A DNA stretch of 64,000 nt from Phycomyces nitens (taxonomy: Eukaryota; Mucoromycota; Mucoromycetes; Mucorales; Phycomycetaceae): NCBI GenBank assembly GCA_022702545.1, contig JAHRBC010000004.1, forward strand, positions 3,906,001 through 3,970,000, written 5' to 3'. This document shows positions 36,340 to 48,165 of this stretch, piece after piece. The first letter of the stretch is position 1. Each line of letters begins with the position of its first letter. The notes under the pieces are model-generated. The model saw only the letters and a list, made by a program, of their open reading frames with translations, searched no databases and was not told the origin of the DNA. A program made the position numbers and the translations under genes.

Positions 36340-38252
36340 TCAGCATACCCAGGTATGTACTCGCCCTTGACTTTTAGTATACAGCCTTTTTTCGAGCGAG
36401 TCGACCAAGCTAATTGTGGAAGCAGGATTTACCATCTTCCTTGCAACCAAAAGTTTAACCTGATTGTGCTCCTTTTCTAATTGTTCGATATGAGCCAAGC
36501 TCTTTTCTAAACCATTCCGTAAAAAAAAACACATACACACACAATTAGCTACTACAGTTTTCTAAATAACACTCAATATGTTCTTAGCTTGTATGTGCAG
36601 AAAAGATTGGTGACATCTCTAATGAACATCTCATTGTCTTTAAAGCTTGCTGGTATATTTGCCGTTTTCAATTAACTCCATTACACACACTCCTCGAGAA
36701 ACTTGATCTAGTGACCATAGACGCATTTTTTTCCTCTAAAGATACAAAATATCAGTAATCTTACCGTTTAAGAAACTGTCTCCTCTACCTAAAGCATGTA
36801 TAAAATAAATAAATAAATGCGTATTTTATGGAATGTGTCTAGTGATACGAACTCGAAAGCGTGGGCAATATCTTGAAGTACGATCAAAATACCAAAACCC
36901 CCATTTGACATGGTCTTGTGTACTTTGAGCAATGTCGGAAAGTCCAAAATGACCAGCCACCTCTAGAATCGAGAGCATTATAGTCTTCATCCCCAAATCA
37001 GAGCTGTATGGCAGCCATCGGTGTTGTAGCTGCATGACTTCAACTCCTTGTCACCTCGACGAACAATCTCATTCTTGATGGCTTGGACCTTATATTCGCC
37101 TACTTCAAAACAAAGAGTCTTGTTGTTGCTGTACTTGGTGACAATCTTGAAAAGCTCCCATATCAAATAACTGGAATATTTGGCTTCACTTTAACGTATC
37201 CATTGTTGTTTTTGGTCGTTAATGGGTATCTCCATAAGCCTTTTCATTATTTTGGCCAAAAACAAAGCCTTTTGATCTTCCTGGTACTTGCGCTTAAACC
37301 TTTTTCGGGCTTTACAGAAAATTACTTTTTGTTTAAAGACAAGAAGATCTACATGGCATACTCTTCAAATCCATCGAAAGTATCATGAAGAATTGGCTTT
37401 TGAATCGTCATATGCTCGTAAAGTCCCCTGCCAAGACATGTGCACATCTTGGACTTTATATCCATACTGTATGATGCCAACTTTTTTTCCCAGACTATTC
37501 ACTATATGAGTATTGTGTGTATGTCGTTTTGCTAAGAAAATATCTACAGGTTATGTTACCTCAATTCACGCATTGTTTCGTCCGATTTACACTCTTTTTA
37601 AAAAAAAATTGGTTCCAAAGGTCCCAGGTATCTTGGTCAGAGTTGACAGGATAAAAAATATCAACATCATATGTAGTATGTTCGATGGTCTAAACAGTAC
37701 CATGTTAAGATATCCGTTAAAGGAAAAATATGCACGTTGCTCTCCTTTACTTGTTTCTGTTTCTTCTCCTTCTCCTCTTTTGGTTGCACTTCCTCCGTAA
37801 CAAGTAATGATCGCTGCTGTTGAAGCAGAAAGATGATTATTATCATGAAGTAACTATGTTTAATAAAGTTAGTCTCATATACCACTGGTACTTTTTTAAT
37901 ATAAAAACATACTCGATTTATTATCTTGAGTGTTGATGAACAACTGTCAATGATGCTTTGTACAACATCGTCATTGATATGAATGTTGGTCGGGGAGGCG
38001 TTCTCATGCTTAAATTTTGAACTCTAGAAATAAAAAAACTATCAACAAGTCTTTTATTAAATCTAATACCGATGAAATGGATTACTTTGGCTTTTCTAAT
38101 ATATTGTCCAATTTGCCGCTTAAAGTCCACAAAAGTCTTTCATAAATGGCAAATTACGCATTTCTGAAATGTAATTTGTTTTTGGCTGTATTGAAAGCTT
38201 CATTGGTTCTGGCTCCAGTGTTTGCAAGATAGCTACCAAAGAAATCGTCCAT
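36340..38252 (-). pseudogene. Decayed gene of an unrecognised family
   Basis: Coding-like blocks follow one another on the - strand with stops and frame changes between them. They start at ATG 38252 (MDDFFGSYLANTGARTNEAF), then a TAA at 38156-38154, then FAIYERLLWTLSGKLDNIL. Next come NIHINDDVVQSIIDSCSS, a lysine-rich EEVQPKEEKEKKQKQVKES, NSDQDTWDLWNQFF, LFKIVTKYSNNKTLCFEVG and KVQAIKNEIVRRGDKELKS. The end is a helix LAHIEQLEKEHNQVKLL and TAA at 36342-36340. The order fits one multi-exon gene of perhaps 350-450 residues. I do not recognise the family. At least one stop lies inside the first exon, so it is called a pseudogene. It sits next to a transposase. Confidence 0.4.
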
Positions 38253-38469
38253 TTTATAACAAAAGAAAAAAAGATTAGTTGCGAGGATCTAATCTTGATA
38301 AAATTTGGTGTTTAAACAGAAATGCGGTGCATTTAGCTTTAACTACTGGTTCTTCCTTAAATTTGGCGGATTTGTCAATCTTTGTTGGCGCACTTTTCAA
38401 TAATTATTACCGATGGTCATTTTTGATAAATAAAATTAAATGATATAAATTGTTACAAAATATATTTAT

Positions 38470-39699
38470 TTACATCATATCCTCTCGGGTCAGGCACTTT
38501 GGGAAGAATTCTAGACTATGCCGAATCCACCCTTGGCAATCTTCTTCAGTGATCGTATCACAGGAAGCAGTTACTCTCGCCAAAAGCTCGTCATGGTTCA
38601 GGAGTTTATGTTTCTTTACTCCATTTTTCAGCTTGCTGAAGAATTCCTCAATTGGATTGAGGAATGGAGACTAGGGTGGCAACCGAACAGGAACAAAACT
38701 AGCATCTCTTATCAATTGCTCTGCTTGTGTGTTGTGGATAGGAGCATTATCAAAAATGATGTACTGGGTCTCAGCAAGGTTTCTTCTTTGAATCAAACGA
38801 ATCAAGTCTTTGATGAAGTCTCGGAAATTGTTGGCATTGTTTGATTCAGTGAAGTTCTATGATCAATCAAAATACATTAAGCCATATAGAAAATGATATG
38901 TAATATTTATGCTTAAACTTACATGTCGTGCCAACAACTCCACCCCTCTACAGCTGATTGCACCAAATATTGTCACATTTTTGCTTTTGGTGCTGGTGGG
39001 AACTGTTATTCTTGCTGGTGTGTTATTTTTTGACCAGGCTTGTGTACGGTTGATGTGAAGGTTGAATCCAACCTCATCAACAAAGATACAGTTACGGTTG
39101 TACTGTATGACTCCTTCGGAGATTATTCTTGTAATATACTCGAAGCGCATCTGCTTCACCTCCTCATCGTTCCGGCGCATTCGGTATATTTCCGCTTTTT
39201 TTAACGTGAAGTTAAGCTTCTCCACAATTGTCTTGTGCATTGTAGACACCGACAATGCTTCTGGAAAGTCTCCAGGGAATTCTTGCTGCAATTTGTGAGA
39301 TAACTCCAGAAGCGTCGTCTCACTCTTTTCTTCAATGCCCTGTTGCAGATGGGCAAGGTGTTGCTCATTTATTTTTGAATGAGCAGGTCTTTTTCTTTTC
39401 TTTAGGACAGGAATTCCACCAGGGCTGTCTTCAATTCGTTTGACCCATCTATGCATTGTTCTTTCAGGCATACCAATTGTTTTGGATGCCTTGCGGAGGC
39501 TCTGTCCAGAATTTGTATATGAGTTCATGAAAATATCCAGAAGCTCTTGTGTGAGCTTCTTGTATGTCTTTTTGGTTGAACTTTGTTGTGAACCTATTAA
39601 ATATACAAAAGTAAATATAGCCAATAATTATAAGAACTACTTGGAAACACGCTTTATAAATGTTGATAATTTACCAGTGTTTATTTCAGGAGTGTTCAT
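38470..39699 (-). mobile_element. DDE transposase gene (IS630/Tc1-like) with one premature stop
   Basis: Three exons (39699-39675, 39593-38923, 38856-38470) read a 360-codon transposase. The N-terminus is a helix-turn-helix (LRKASKTIGMPERTMHRWVK). The DDE core has FVDEVGFNLHINRTQ (first Asp), YIIFDNAPIHNT (second Asp) and SPFLNPIEEFFSKLK (Glu). The first intron has a GTAAAT donor and the second GTAAGT. A single in-frame TAG at 38673-38671 lies just before the SPFLNPIE block, where the family normally has a PYSP-type tyrosine. The frame is otherwise intact to TAA 38470. So the copy is inactive but young. Terminal inverted repeats were not identified with confidence. Confidence 0.8.
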
Positions 39700-39886
39700 T
39701 AGCTCGTTCGAGTTTGTTTAGGTGTTGATAATATTTCAGTAAGCAATTAATAAAAGAGAAATCTATAATGTTACTCTCTCTCTGTATATATACTATTCTC
39801 TGGGTATCACAAGTATCATTTAAATAAAGGAATAGCAGTCAGAATTGCAATACAAACAACCTTAAAAAAAGAGCATAAAGTATCAG

Positions 39887-39998
39887 CAAAACAAATCCCC
39901 TGTTTTTTTTAAAATTGAAAAGAGGGTTTGTATTACAAAACATCGTACTAGACAAAACAAACCCCCTATTTTTATTTTTATTTTTGGGAATTGAGAAG
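39887..39998 (+). repeat. Imperfect tandem duplication next to the transposase
   Basis: The segment starting CAAAACAAATCCCCTGTTTT at 39887 recurs at 39953 as CAAAACAAACCCCCTATTTT. In each copy a T-rich run and ATTGA(A/G)AAG follow. The unit is about 66 bases. It may be remains of a transposon end. Confidence 0.6.
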
Positions 39999-41219
39999 TG
40001 TTGTCTTGTATGACATGGCACTAATGTCATCTTTTATAAGAGCAACAAGGAATGAAAACAAGAAATATTGAGGGCTCAAAGGTAGTATGAGATTTCTGAA
40101 CAGGTTGATTTTTGTTTAATATTCTTATTTTCTCCACCGCCAATAATTATAGGCAAGTGCGTCAATTCCAAGGAAAAAAAAGTAATGAGCCGGTATTAGA
40201 TATAACCACCTTTTGGTGTCAAATTACTGTCTGACATCGACTGCATACTCTTTATTAAACATTAAAACAAGTTCAAAGCCTATTGTCTCTCATTCTCGTA
40301 TTGTGTTGCAACATTTAAATCAGTTATATCTTGGATACCAGGCCTTGCTTCACCCGTTCTTATATCTATGATCAGCCAAACACCACTAATCAGATCTAGA
40401 TAAGGACTTTGAGTTGACCAGCACTCAAAACCCTTGATTACACGGTCCCCTTTTCTTTCACCACTTTACATATTAGCCAGTTTAGCAGCCAGAACCGTCT
40501 TTGACAAGCCTAGTCTTTGAGTATTGTTAACCACCTGAATCTTCCAGCACAAGAATAACAACAACCCACAAAATCACTGAATCTTTTTTTTTTCTTTTTC
40601 AAACTAATCCGTTTGAAGAATATTTATACCCTGGAAACGCTCTCCAGGTCTATAAAGGGTTGTAACCATAGCTCCCAAAATAATAATAATACCTCACACT
40701 CTTTGTTGGGCCACAACACTTTATGTTCTTACTGTACCAGAGTATATATATATATATATATATGGATCCTTCCAATCAAAAGTGCTACCATATTGTCATT
40801 TTGAACCAAAGCAGCCTGCAGACCTCTTTTTAGATTAATGAGCTGCAAGGTACATCACTATAAACACAGAGTATACTGGTAGTGCGCCAAAGAGAGAGAA
40901 ATAGACTAGGAATATTTGGAGACATGCTTGATACGACATCACTGCAAAGAATAAAGACTTAATCTTGTGCATGAATCAGCACCCCTATTTTCTAAATCAT
41001 TCACACTCACACTCACACTCAAAGCCAAAAAACCAAAAATAATAATAATACAGCATTCTTGTTTTTTTATATAAAAAAAGGTAGTTTATTCAAGGAGTAT
41101 ACACATAGAGGTATGTGGTTTATAAGATATAGGACCAGTAATAACAAGGTTCCAAGGTAGTAAATGAGAAAAAGGCTATAGTCGATTCTAAAGACTAGGG
41201 TGCAAAAATATCTCTGGAC
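39999..41219. other. Intergenic region
   Basis: No gene supported. TA tract at 40742-40762 and a CACTCA repeat near 41005-41020. Confidence 0.55.
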
Positions 41220-42854
41220 CTACTGCTCATCCATTCTACCACCAATTTCGTCTGTCTCTAAAAGACTGGATTTGCAACATTCATTTTAGTGGGGATACTG
41301 ATGGGATCCAGGATCCAAGGACCCACACACACACACATATATATATATACATACCTGTATTGCTTCAAAAGAACACATTCGCCACCATTCTCAAGATCAA
41401 TGTTGTATTGATAAAATAAGCCTTCTGATGAAATGACCATGACTTGAGGTGTGGTACTAATAAACAGAGGGATAAATAAATGTCCTCCAAGGACCTGTGG
41501 CTTACCTGCTCAAGGCCACCAAGCTTCTTACACCTCCACTTGGTAGCTTGAGAGACGCAAAATGTCTTGAAGGCTCCCATATCTCAGTAATCATTTCGGG
41601 CAGATAGGATCCCACGCTGCGACTGATGTTCATCGAAGACCTACGTATCAATTGACTATAGAATCATCAGCACAAACAACCCCTCATTTTTTCCCGATAT
41701 TTCTGGTCTTCATTACCCCATACTCGAGTTCTTTGCACGCGGGTCTTTGGGCTCGTCCTTGCGATGGCCATTTGTGATGTGTTGGCTAGGAGGTCCTCTG
41801 GCGGCCAATTTGAATATGTGGACTGTCTCTGTATCACTTGAGACGCACAAGAGGGTGCTGACAAGGTTAAAGGACATTGAAAATATCTTTGCAATGTAGG
41901 ATCCTCGTCTGAATTGATAGACCTTGACCGCTTTTGGGATCGAGAATACACGAATGACTGTGCCCTGTCAAGAGGTTATTTAGTTCCTAGCCCCGTTGGT
42001 CTTAAAAGGTATACCTTTTCACTAGCAGTGGCCAGCAAAGTTCCGTCTGAATTCATTGAAATGCAGCTGATAGGGCTCTTGTGGGCCTGGACTATGCTGA
42101 CCAGTGTAAGAGAAGAGGCGTCAAAGATCTCGACATCTCCATTGGCATAGTCAGAGAAATTGGACCCGGTAGAGGAAGAGCGAGAGGGATAGGCAATAAA
42201 GCAGTTTTCGCTTGAAGGAGACAATGCACAGATGGCTTCAACATAATAAATAAAATAGTATCTATGAGTTGCACTGTAGCTGACCTGCAGGATGACCTGC
42301 TTTGGTTTCATTACCCGCTGGATTCGGGCTGGTGTCAATGGTGTGAAGAAGCTTCATATTACTAATGTCATACACAAATATCTGTTCTTCCAAGACTACA
42401 ATCAGTCGACGGCGGTTCATCTTGATAGACAAGATGCTTGTGGGGAACGTGAGCTCACAAATGGTCGATTGTCTCTAGAATAGACATGAGAACCCAATCC
42501 AACCCAACCCAATCCAGAGGATTATTATTACTGGGTTACCTTTGTGTTGATTATCTGTAGGTGTCTTGGTGAAAAGTTTTGTTGGTCGCCTGCTCCCACC
42601 AAGGCAACAAGAGAAGTGCAAAACAGCATCTCGACAATCCCAGTGCCTCCTTCTGCTTTGAAGAATGTCAAACAATGAGGTCGACATGAGCCAAAACTCA
42701 AAGGAGTGATTAACTTACGCTTGGAATAGCATTTGCTGTAGGGATCACAGTTGTAGATGCTGTAGCCACTCTTTAATCCCACAGAAATACAACTAAAGTC
42801 TTGGTTGAAGTTAAGAAAAAGAAGCTCATTTGTACTCTTGTCACCAAGATTCAT
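41220..42854 (-). CDS. ATG18: PROPPIN, Atg18 family WD-repeat phosphoinositide-binding protein
   Basis: Eight exons (42854-42719, 42655-42540, 42474-42315, 42235-42015, 41964-41717, 41640-41506, 41456-41355, 41265-41220) give 387 residues. It begins [16 protein letters not shown], followed by [17 protein letters not shown]. The phosphoinositide-binding motif FRRG is present ([17 protein letters not shown]). The C-terminus LPQ-type strand [20 protein letters not shown] is typical of Atg18/WIPI. The protein should bind PI3P and PI(3,5)P2 on the phagophore or vacuole and act in autophagy and vacuole size control. The exon 2 acceptor is ambiguous: three AGs at 3-nt spacing all keep frame; the first is used here. 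Confidence 0.92.
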
Positions 42855-43234
42855 TGCGCAGACAAGAAAGATACTGAAATTATAAATCTCTAGCCTGCTG
42901 CCTCGACCTCTTTTTTTTTTTTTTTTTTTAACTCTTACTTTCTCTTTCTCTTTCTCTTTCTCTTGCCTGTGTCCGTGTGACGCAACAGGCACAAAATAAG
43001 TCTGGCGGGCATTAAACAAACACAAAGGGGGGAGGGTGTAGAGGTTATAAAGAGGTGTCAAGAAGTATATAATGTTTGTATATATATATATGATCTTGTT
43101 TTATGGCACTAAGACGGCCCATCTATTTTCACTTGTTTTTCTCGTTTTATACTTTATGGCTGTATATATATTTAGCATGGCAATTAGGCCTCTCCTATTT
43201 TTTCCCTTTTCTCTCTCTCTTTCTCTCTCTTTCT
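42855..43234. other. Intergenic region with T and CT runs
   Basis: It contains the ATG18 promoter and the 3' end of the prefoldin gene. A T-run at 42911-42929 and CTTT/CTCT repeats at 42937-42964 and 43208-43235. No gene seen. Confidence 0.5.
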
Positions 43235-43746
43235 TTACTGTCTGGCAACGACTTGAATGCTGTGCTTCTTTTGGAATTCGACAAACTCTTGCTCTTTACG
43301 CTTATAGGATTGCAATAATGACTGGATGACCTGTTGAATCTGCAAAAAAAAAACGAATATTGTTATTCAATCGTCCAATTTATATATTCTTGTCTTCTTA
43401 CTCCATTAAAGTTGGTCTCCAAAGCAGGCAAGACTTCCTTGATTGTTCGCTCAACCAACACACCACCAACCATGCGGAAACACTTGCGACCAGGCTCAAG
43501 AGGAGAGATGCTGTCAATCACCAGCCTGGACAATTTTCATCAGTACATGCCCCACTCTCTTGATTCGCTTTTATAGACTCACTTGTGTTCTTCTACTTCT
43601 GATTCCAGTTCGCCAATCTTTTGGGCAAGTGACTGAAGTTCACCCTTGTATTGGTTGTACTATAGATGAGATGAGTCTTTATCCTGGATGACTCGATGTT
43701 TTACTTGTTGAGTAATCTCTGCCTCGGTGAGTTTCTTTGTCGACAT
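43235..43746 (-). CDS. PFD2: Prefoldin subunit 2
   Basis: Four exons (43746-43705, 43659-43583, 43525-43402, 43339-43235) give 115 residues, the usual size of a beta-type prefoldin. It shows the two-coiled-coil-plus-hairpin layout: YNQYKGELQSLAQKIGELES, then DSISPLEPGRKCFRMVGGVL and VERTIKEVLPALETN in the beta-hairpin region, then the C-terminal helix SLLQSYKRKEQEFVEFQKK. Prefoldin holds unfolded actin and tubulin for the TRiC/CCT chaperonin in the cytosol. Confidence 0.92.
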
Positions 43747-44916
43747 TGCTGATTATGGATTTCCTTTTTTTTTGGATGAGAAAGGGATATAAGAGACGCG
43801 TTTATAGAGCGGATGAAGGATTTCTCGGACAGGCACACTCTACACTCGTTTTTTTTGAAGAGGCAATGGGATTCTTGGAGGCCAACTTGATTTTTGATTT
43901 CCGCTCTGAATACTTTTATTGCGTCACGCCACCTGTGGCTTGACCTCTTTATCATTTGGTGTGTTTCTCTACAGGCACATTTGTATGGTTAAGATGATAA
44001 TATCAACAGAACCAAATGGACAAGAGTAACAAGCATATTATAGTAATTGTGAATATCCAAAAAAAAAAGAACAATGCATTATTGCAAATATACCTTGATA
44101 CCAACAGCTAAAACCAAATTGACTTTTCGACAAATTCTTGGATTATAAATGCAAGAGTTTGATGCCACAACAGGCTGAATACAATTCAATAAATATGTTT
44201 GCCGAGTGATGGGGGGAGGGGTACCAGATAAGATAGCGTATAAAAGAACCGAGCACTCTATGCATTTGGGCCTCTTGGTCGTATAATTAAAAGGGTACAA
44301 CGGTTTGATTTGAGTTGGCCTGGGGTAATGTGGGGTTACTGCTTTCTAAAAAGCAGAAATCAGCAAATGTAATCAGAGTCCTAGTACTGTATCGTATTCC
44401 TCCCCCGCACCCACACCTTCAACCACCCCACCAACCAACCAACCAACCAACCAACCATGGTCTGGACCTCAGGTACAAATACAATCAAATATTCTTATAT
44501 AATTATTTAATGCCAAAAGTCCATCGAACCCCATTGACTCAAAATCATTTTCATCAATCAGGTGAATATTTTTAATAATCCGCGTATCACGCCATAACGA
44601 AAACTCTATTTCCGGTACAATACTTTTGGTCTGCCTGGACTTTGATCCCACTACAAAGACTTGGGTCCAAAGAGGTCTCTTTGTTGGTGACAATATGGAG
44701 AGGTCTGATTGGGCCACTAGGTTTAGTATCAGTGGACCAAGCATCTTATTCCAACACTGCACGACCACAGCCAACTCGGTTGGGGAAACCAGAATAAAAG
44801 CGGAAAAATACAAGTGTACAAAGCAAAGGGTGACGTGAAAAAAAAACCAAGAGAATAAATAGATGGAATTTCTCTCACAACAAGATTTCCCTTGTTTCGA
44901 TTCAAATATTTCAACC
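43747..44916. other. Divergent intergenic region
   Basis: No supported gene. A CCAA repeat lies at about 44427-44456. A - strand frame at 44469-44933 lacks motifs and overlaps the start of the ATPase inhibitor gene; it was rejected. Confidence 0.5.
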
Positions 44917-45227
44917 ATGTTCAGCAAGACCATCCGGATTGCCGCCCGTTCTACTGCCCGTCTTCCCCGTCGCTACACCAGCACCATTGCTGGATCCGAG
45001 GGCGCAACTGCTTCTTCAAAGGGAGCATTTGGCGAGAAGGAAAAGGCTCTCGAGAACCAGTGGGCACGCGCGCATGTAAGTTGTTAGCTAAAGTCAATGT
45101 ACAGTGCCTGACATGTCTATAGGATGCCGAGAAAATCAAGATGCTTCGTGAGGCCCTCAAGAAGCAGCAGGAGCATACTGCCGAGCTTCAAAAGGACATT
45201 GAGGCCCTGAAGAGCTCCAAGAATTAA
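44917..45227 (+). CDS. INH1: Mitochondrial F1-ATPase inhibitor (IATP/IF1 family)
   Basis: Two exons (44917-45075, 45123-45227) give 87 residues. The N-terminus is a basic, Ser-rich mitochondrial presequence (RIAARSTARLPRRYTS). The inhibitory segment follows: SSKGAFGEKEKALENQW, close to the family's GAFxxREKAxExxW pattern. The C-terminal half is a helix (IKMLREALKKQQEHTAEL) that dimerises the protein. IF1 blocks ATP hydrolysis by the F1Fo synthase when matrix pH drops. Confidence 0.92.
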
Positions 45228-45459
45228 AAAATAATAAGAAGATATCATGATGTGTTAGCCTGCAACCCTTTTCATAAAATAATAAAAATGTATATTCAAT
45301 CCAACGCGTGTGAATGAATGAATGCAAAGCAAAGTAAACACAGCCCAGTCCCTTAGTTCCCATTTTTAATACCCGCAAATTCACTTCCATTATGCACTTT
45401 GTTTTTGTTTGAATGGATAAAGAAAACCACCAGGCTTTGTTGTATGTTTATTTCTTATT
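45228..45459. other. Convergent 3' intergenic region
   Basis: 3' ends of the ATPase inhibitor gene and of the eL18 gene; no gene seen. Confidence 0.5.
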
Positions 45460-46365
45460 TTAAACCTTGAAGCCACGGGAAGCACGCTTACCACGAGCGC
45501 GCTCAAACTTACGACCCTCGGAACGAACGTAGGGCTTCTTGTTCTTGTGGGGACCCATGCCGAAATGCTTGACGGCCTCACGGGAGTTCTTGGAACCACG
45601 GATGAGGACGGTGTTGGCACCGGTGGGGGCACGGAGAGCAAGCTGATCGAGGGTGAGGATCTCACCACCGGCCTTGAGGATGCGAGCCTTGGCGGTCTTG
45701 GTGAAGTGGAGGGCAGCGATAGAGAGCTTGGGAAGGTCCAAGACACGGACATCATCGGTGATGGTACCAACGACAACAAAGGTCTTGTTGGCGGCGCTCT
45801 TGGTGGCAGCGTACTTGGCAAGGCGAGAGACCGAGACGGGGGGACGGTTGACGCGAGACATAAAGAGACGCTTCAAGACGACCTTGTTGAAGTTGGCATC
45901 AGTGCGGCGAGCAAGGAAGCGATACAACTTGACCAACAGAGCCAAGTAGACGTTGTCCGACTTGGGGGCAGTGCGGTTGGAGTTCTTGACGTGGTGGTTC
46001 TTAAGGTCGATACCCTAAAGTTTCACAATAATTTCAATACCGTGAGTATGTATTTACGGGATTCCTTTTTTTCTTCTTCTTCTTGTTATATATATATTTA
46101 TATAAGAAGGCATCTGTTGGCGATTGTGGGTGAATTTTTTTTTGTGGGTTTTCAATTGTTGAGCGCATCCAAAGGTGTTTGATGTATAATGCATTTAATG
46201 TGCATCTGGTGTCTGTAGCGTCTTTCTCTCTTTTTTTAAAAATATAAAATAAAGCATGTAATCCATCCATCGGCAGTCATATAGTGTTGCTGAATCCAGT
46301 CAATCTGTCTCTGATAGTCTCTATCCACTCTATTGTTCTTTGGCAAAATCGCAAATGCCTACCAT
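45460..46365 (-). CDS. RPL18: 60S ribosomal protein eL18
   Basis: The main exon (46014-45460) encodes [60 protein letters not shown] and the basic end [10 protein letters not shown], matching eL18 over its full length. With an initiator Met it is 185 residues, the normal size. Only ATG needs to be supplied by an upstream exon. The one ATG directly followed by GT between 46021 and 46400 is at 46365-46363 (AAAATG/GTAGGC), giving a 348-base first intron. This start is inferred; the rest is certain. Codons are strongly biased to C-ending, as expected of a highly expressed gene. Confidence 0.9.
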
Positions 46366-46734
46366 TTTATCAACTACAAGGAAAAGAGGCTGGTCGTCAA
46401 TGGACCCAAAGGGCCATTTCACTGGTGGATGCGCCGGACCGTTTCTGTATTCCGGACATTCCGGACCAATTGGGACTCCGACATTGAACCAAAACGCATT
46501 CGGCCAAATTATTAAAAAAAAAATCAACTGAATAGAAATAGAAAGCAGAGCTTGTGAGTATTTTTTTTATAAGACATGAAAATGTCATGTTGTATTTTTT
46601 TTATGTGGCGAAAAAAAAACAAGGGAGGAGGAGGACGGAAGATATGACATAAGAGAGATAGATAGATAGAGAGATAGATAGAGAGATAGCGCAAGTAAAG
46701 ACTCTTTTTTGTTTTGTTTCTTTAATATATAAAA
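46366..46734. other. Intergenic region with GATA repeat
   Basis: eL18 upstream region and the 3' end of the Sub2 gene. An imperfect (GATA)n/(GAGA) tract lies at about 46652-46690. The small frames here are not convincing. Confidence 0.5.
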
Positions 46735-48165
46735 CTAAGAAGTCATGTAGGTGTTGATATCAATATCTTCAGGGAGAGGAACAATGTTGATCTCGAAGCG
46801 GCTCTGGACGTCATTGAGGACTACCGAGTCTTTATCATCAGAAACAAAGGTGATACCGAGACCCTTGGTACCAAAACGACCAGCACGGCCAACACGATGG
46901 AGATAAGTATCAGCGCTGTCGGGCATGTCATAGTTGATGACAATATTGACACGCTCGATATCAATACCACGACCAAAGATGTCAGTGGCTACCATGATAC
47001 GCTTCTCAAAGTCCTTGAATGACTTGTAACGCTTAATGCGCTCGTCCTGGCTCATTTGAGAGTGAATGCAGATACTGGGGAAGTTGCAGTCGGTCAAGAT
47101 ACGGTTGAGTTCGTTGGCACGGGGAACAGAACGCACAAAGATGCAGACCTGGTTGAACTCGAGGGTATCAAGCAACTCATTGAGCTTTCGGTTCTTCTCG
47201 CGCTCGTCCATCTTGATGTAGAATTGCTGGAGACCATGGAGAGTCAACTTGGCCTCATCATCAACATAGATCTCGAGAGGGTTCTGCATAAACTTCTTGC
47301 ACACAGGACGCATTTCCTTTGCGAGAGTGGCAGAGAACATCATGACCTGCTTGTGGTGGGGGGTCGATCTAAAGATGTCCTGAACATCTCTACGCATATC
47401 TGTCTTGGGCATTAGCTATTCTCCTTTCATAATCCAAGATTTACATACCCAACTGCTCCAACATCTTGTCGCACTCATCAAGAACGAAATGCTTTACATT
47501 GCCCAACTTGAGGTATTTGTCACGAACAAGAGCGAGGACACGGCCGGGAGTACCGACAAGGATATGGGGACACTTTGTCTTGTCCTTGAGGGTCTCGACA
47601 TCCTTTGTCATGGGCACACCACCGTAAAACACTTCTGTGCGGATCTCGGGGAGATACTTTGAGAAACGGGCGTATTCGTTCTTGATCTGGAAGGCCAATT
47701 CACGGGTGTGGCAGAGGACAACAACAGACACATCACCGTCAACAGGCTCAATCTGCTGGAGAGTAGCTAACACAAACACAGCAGTCTTACCCATACCAGA
47801 CTTGGCCTGGCAAATGACATCCATACCAAGGATAGACTGAGGAATACACTCTTGCTGGACTGTAATTAAAAAAAAGGGGGGTCAATAAACTGTTCAGAAC
47901 AAAATGGCGAGCGTGTTTGTTTACCTTCAGAAGGATGTTCGAAACCGCAATCGACGATACTTCTCAACAGTTCAGGCTTGAGCAAGAAATCGCGGAAGCC
48001 GGTAGAGTGGATACCGACATAGGAACCCTTTTTATCTTTTTTGGACTCATCTTCTTCGGTAGCTGAGATGGTTTCCTTTTGGGCAATAGAGGATTCCTGG
48101 GGAAGATTCTGCTCATCTTCTTCTTCGTAGTCAATCAAATCATCAGCATGGTCGGCGGCAGACAT
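46735..48165 (-). CDS. SUB2: DECD-box RNA helicase Sub2/UAP56 (DDX39)
   Basis: Three exons (48165-47925, 47859-47449, 47399-46735) give 438 residues. Signature motifs: Q motif with [17 protein letters not shown] before it, motif [12 protein letters not shown], Ia HTRELAFQI, motif II DECD (LDECDKML), motif [11 protein letters not shown], and motif [13 protein letters not shown]. The DECD variant and the acidic N-terminus ([11 protein letters not shown]) mark Sub2/UAP56. It acts in spliceosome assembly and in loading export factors (TREX) on mRNA. Confidence 0.96.

Noticed and set aside
39839..40030. 63-codon - strand frame with NRGFVL occurring twice
   Set aside because: The repetition simply reflects the 66-base DNA duplication; no sign of a gene.
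44469..44933. 154-codon frame on the - strand upstream of the ATPase inhibitor
   Set aside because: It overlaps the true first exon of the inhibitor gene and has no motif; codon pattern is not convincing.
45547..46182. 211-codon + strand frame over eL18
   Set aside because: Antisense shadow of the C-biased eL18 codons; Gly/Asp/Val-rich nonsense.
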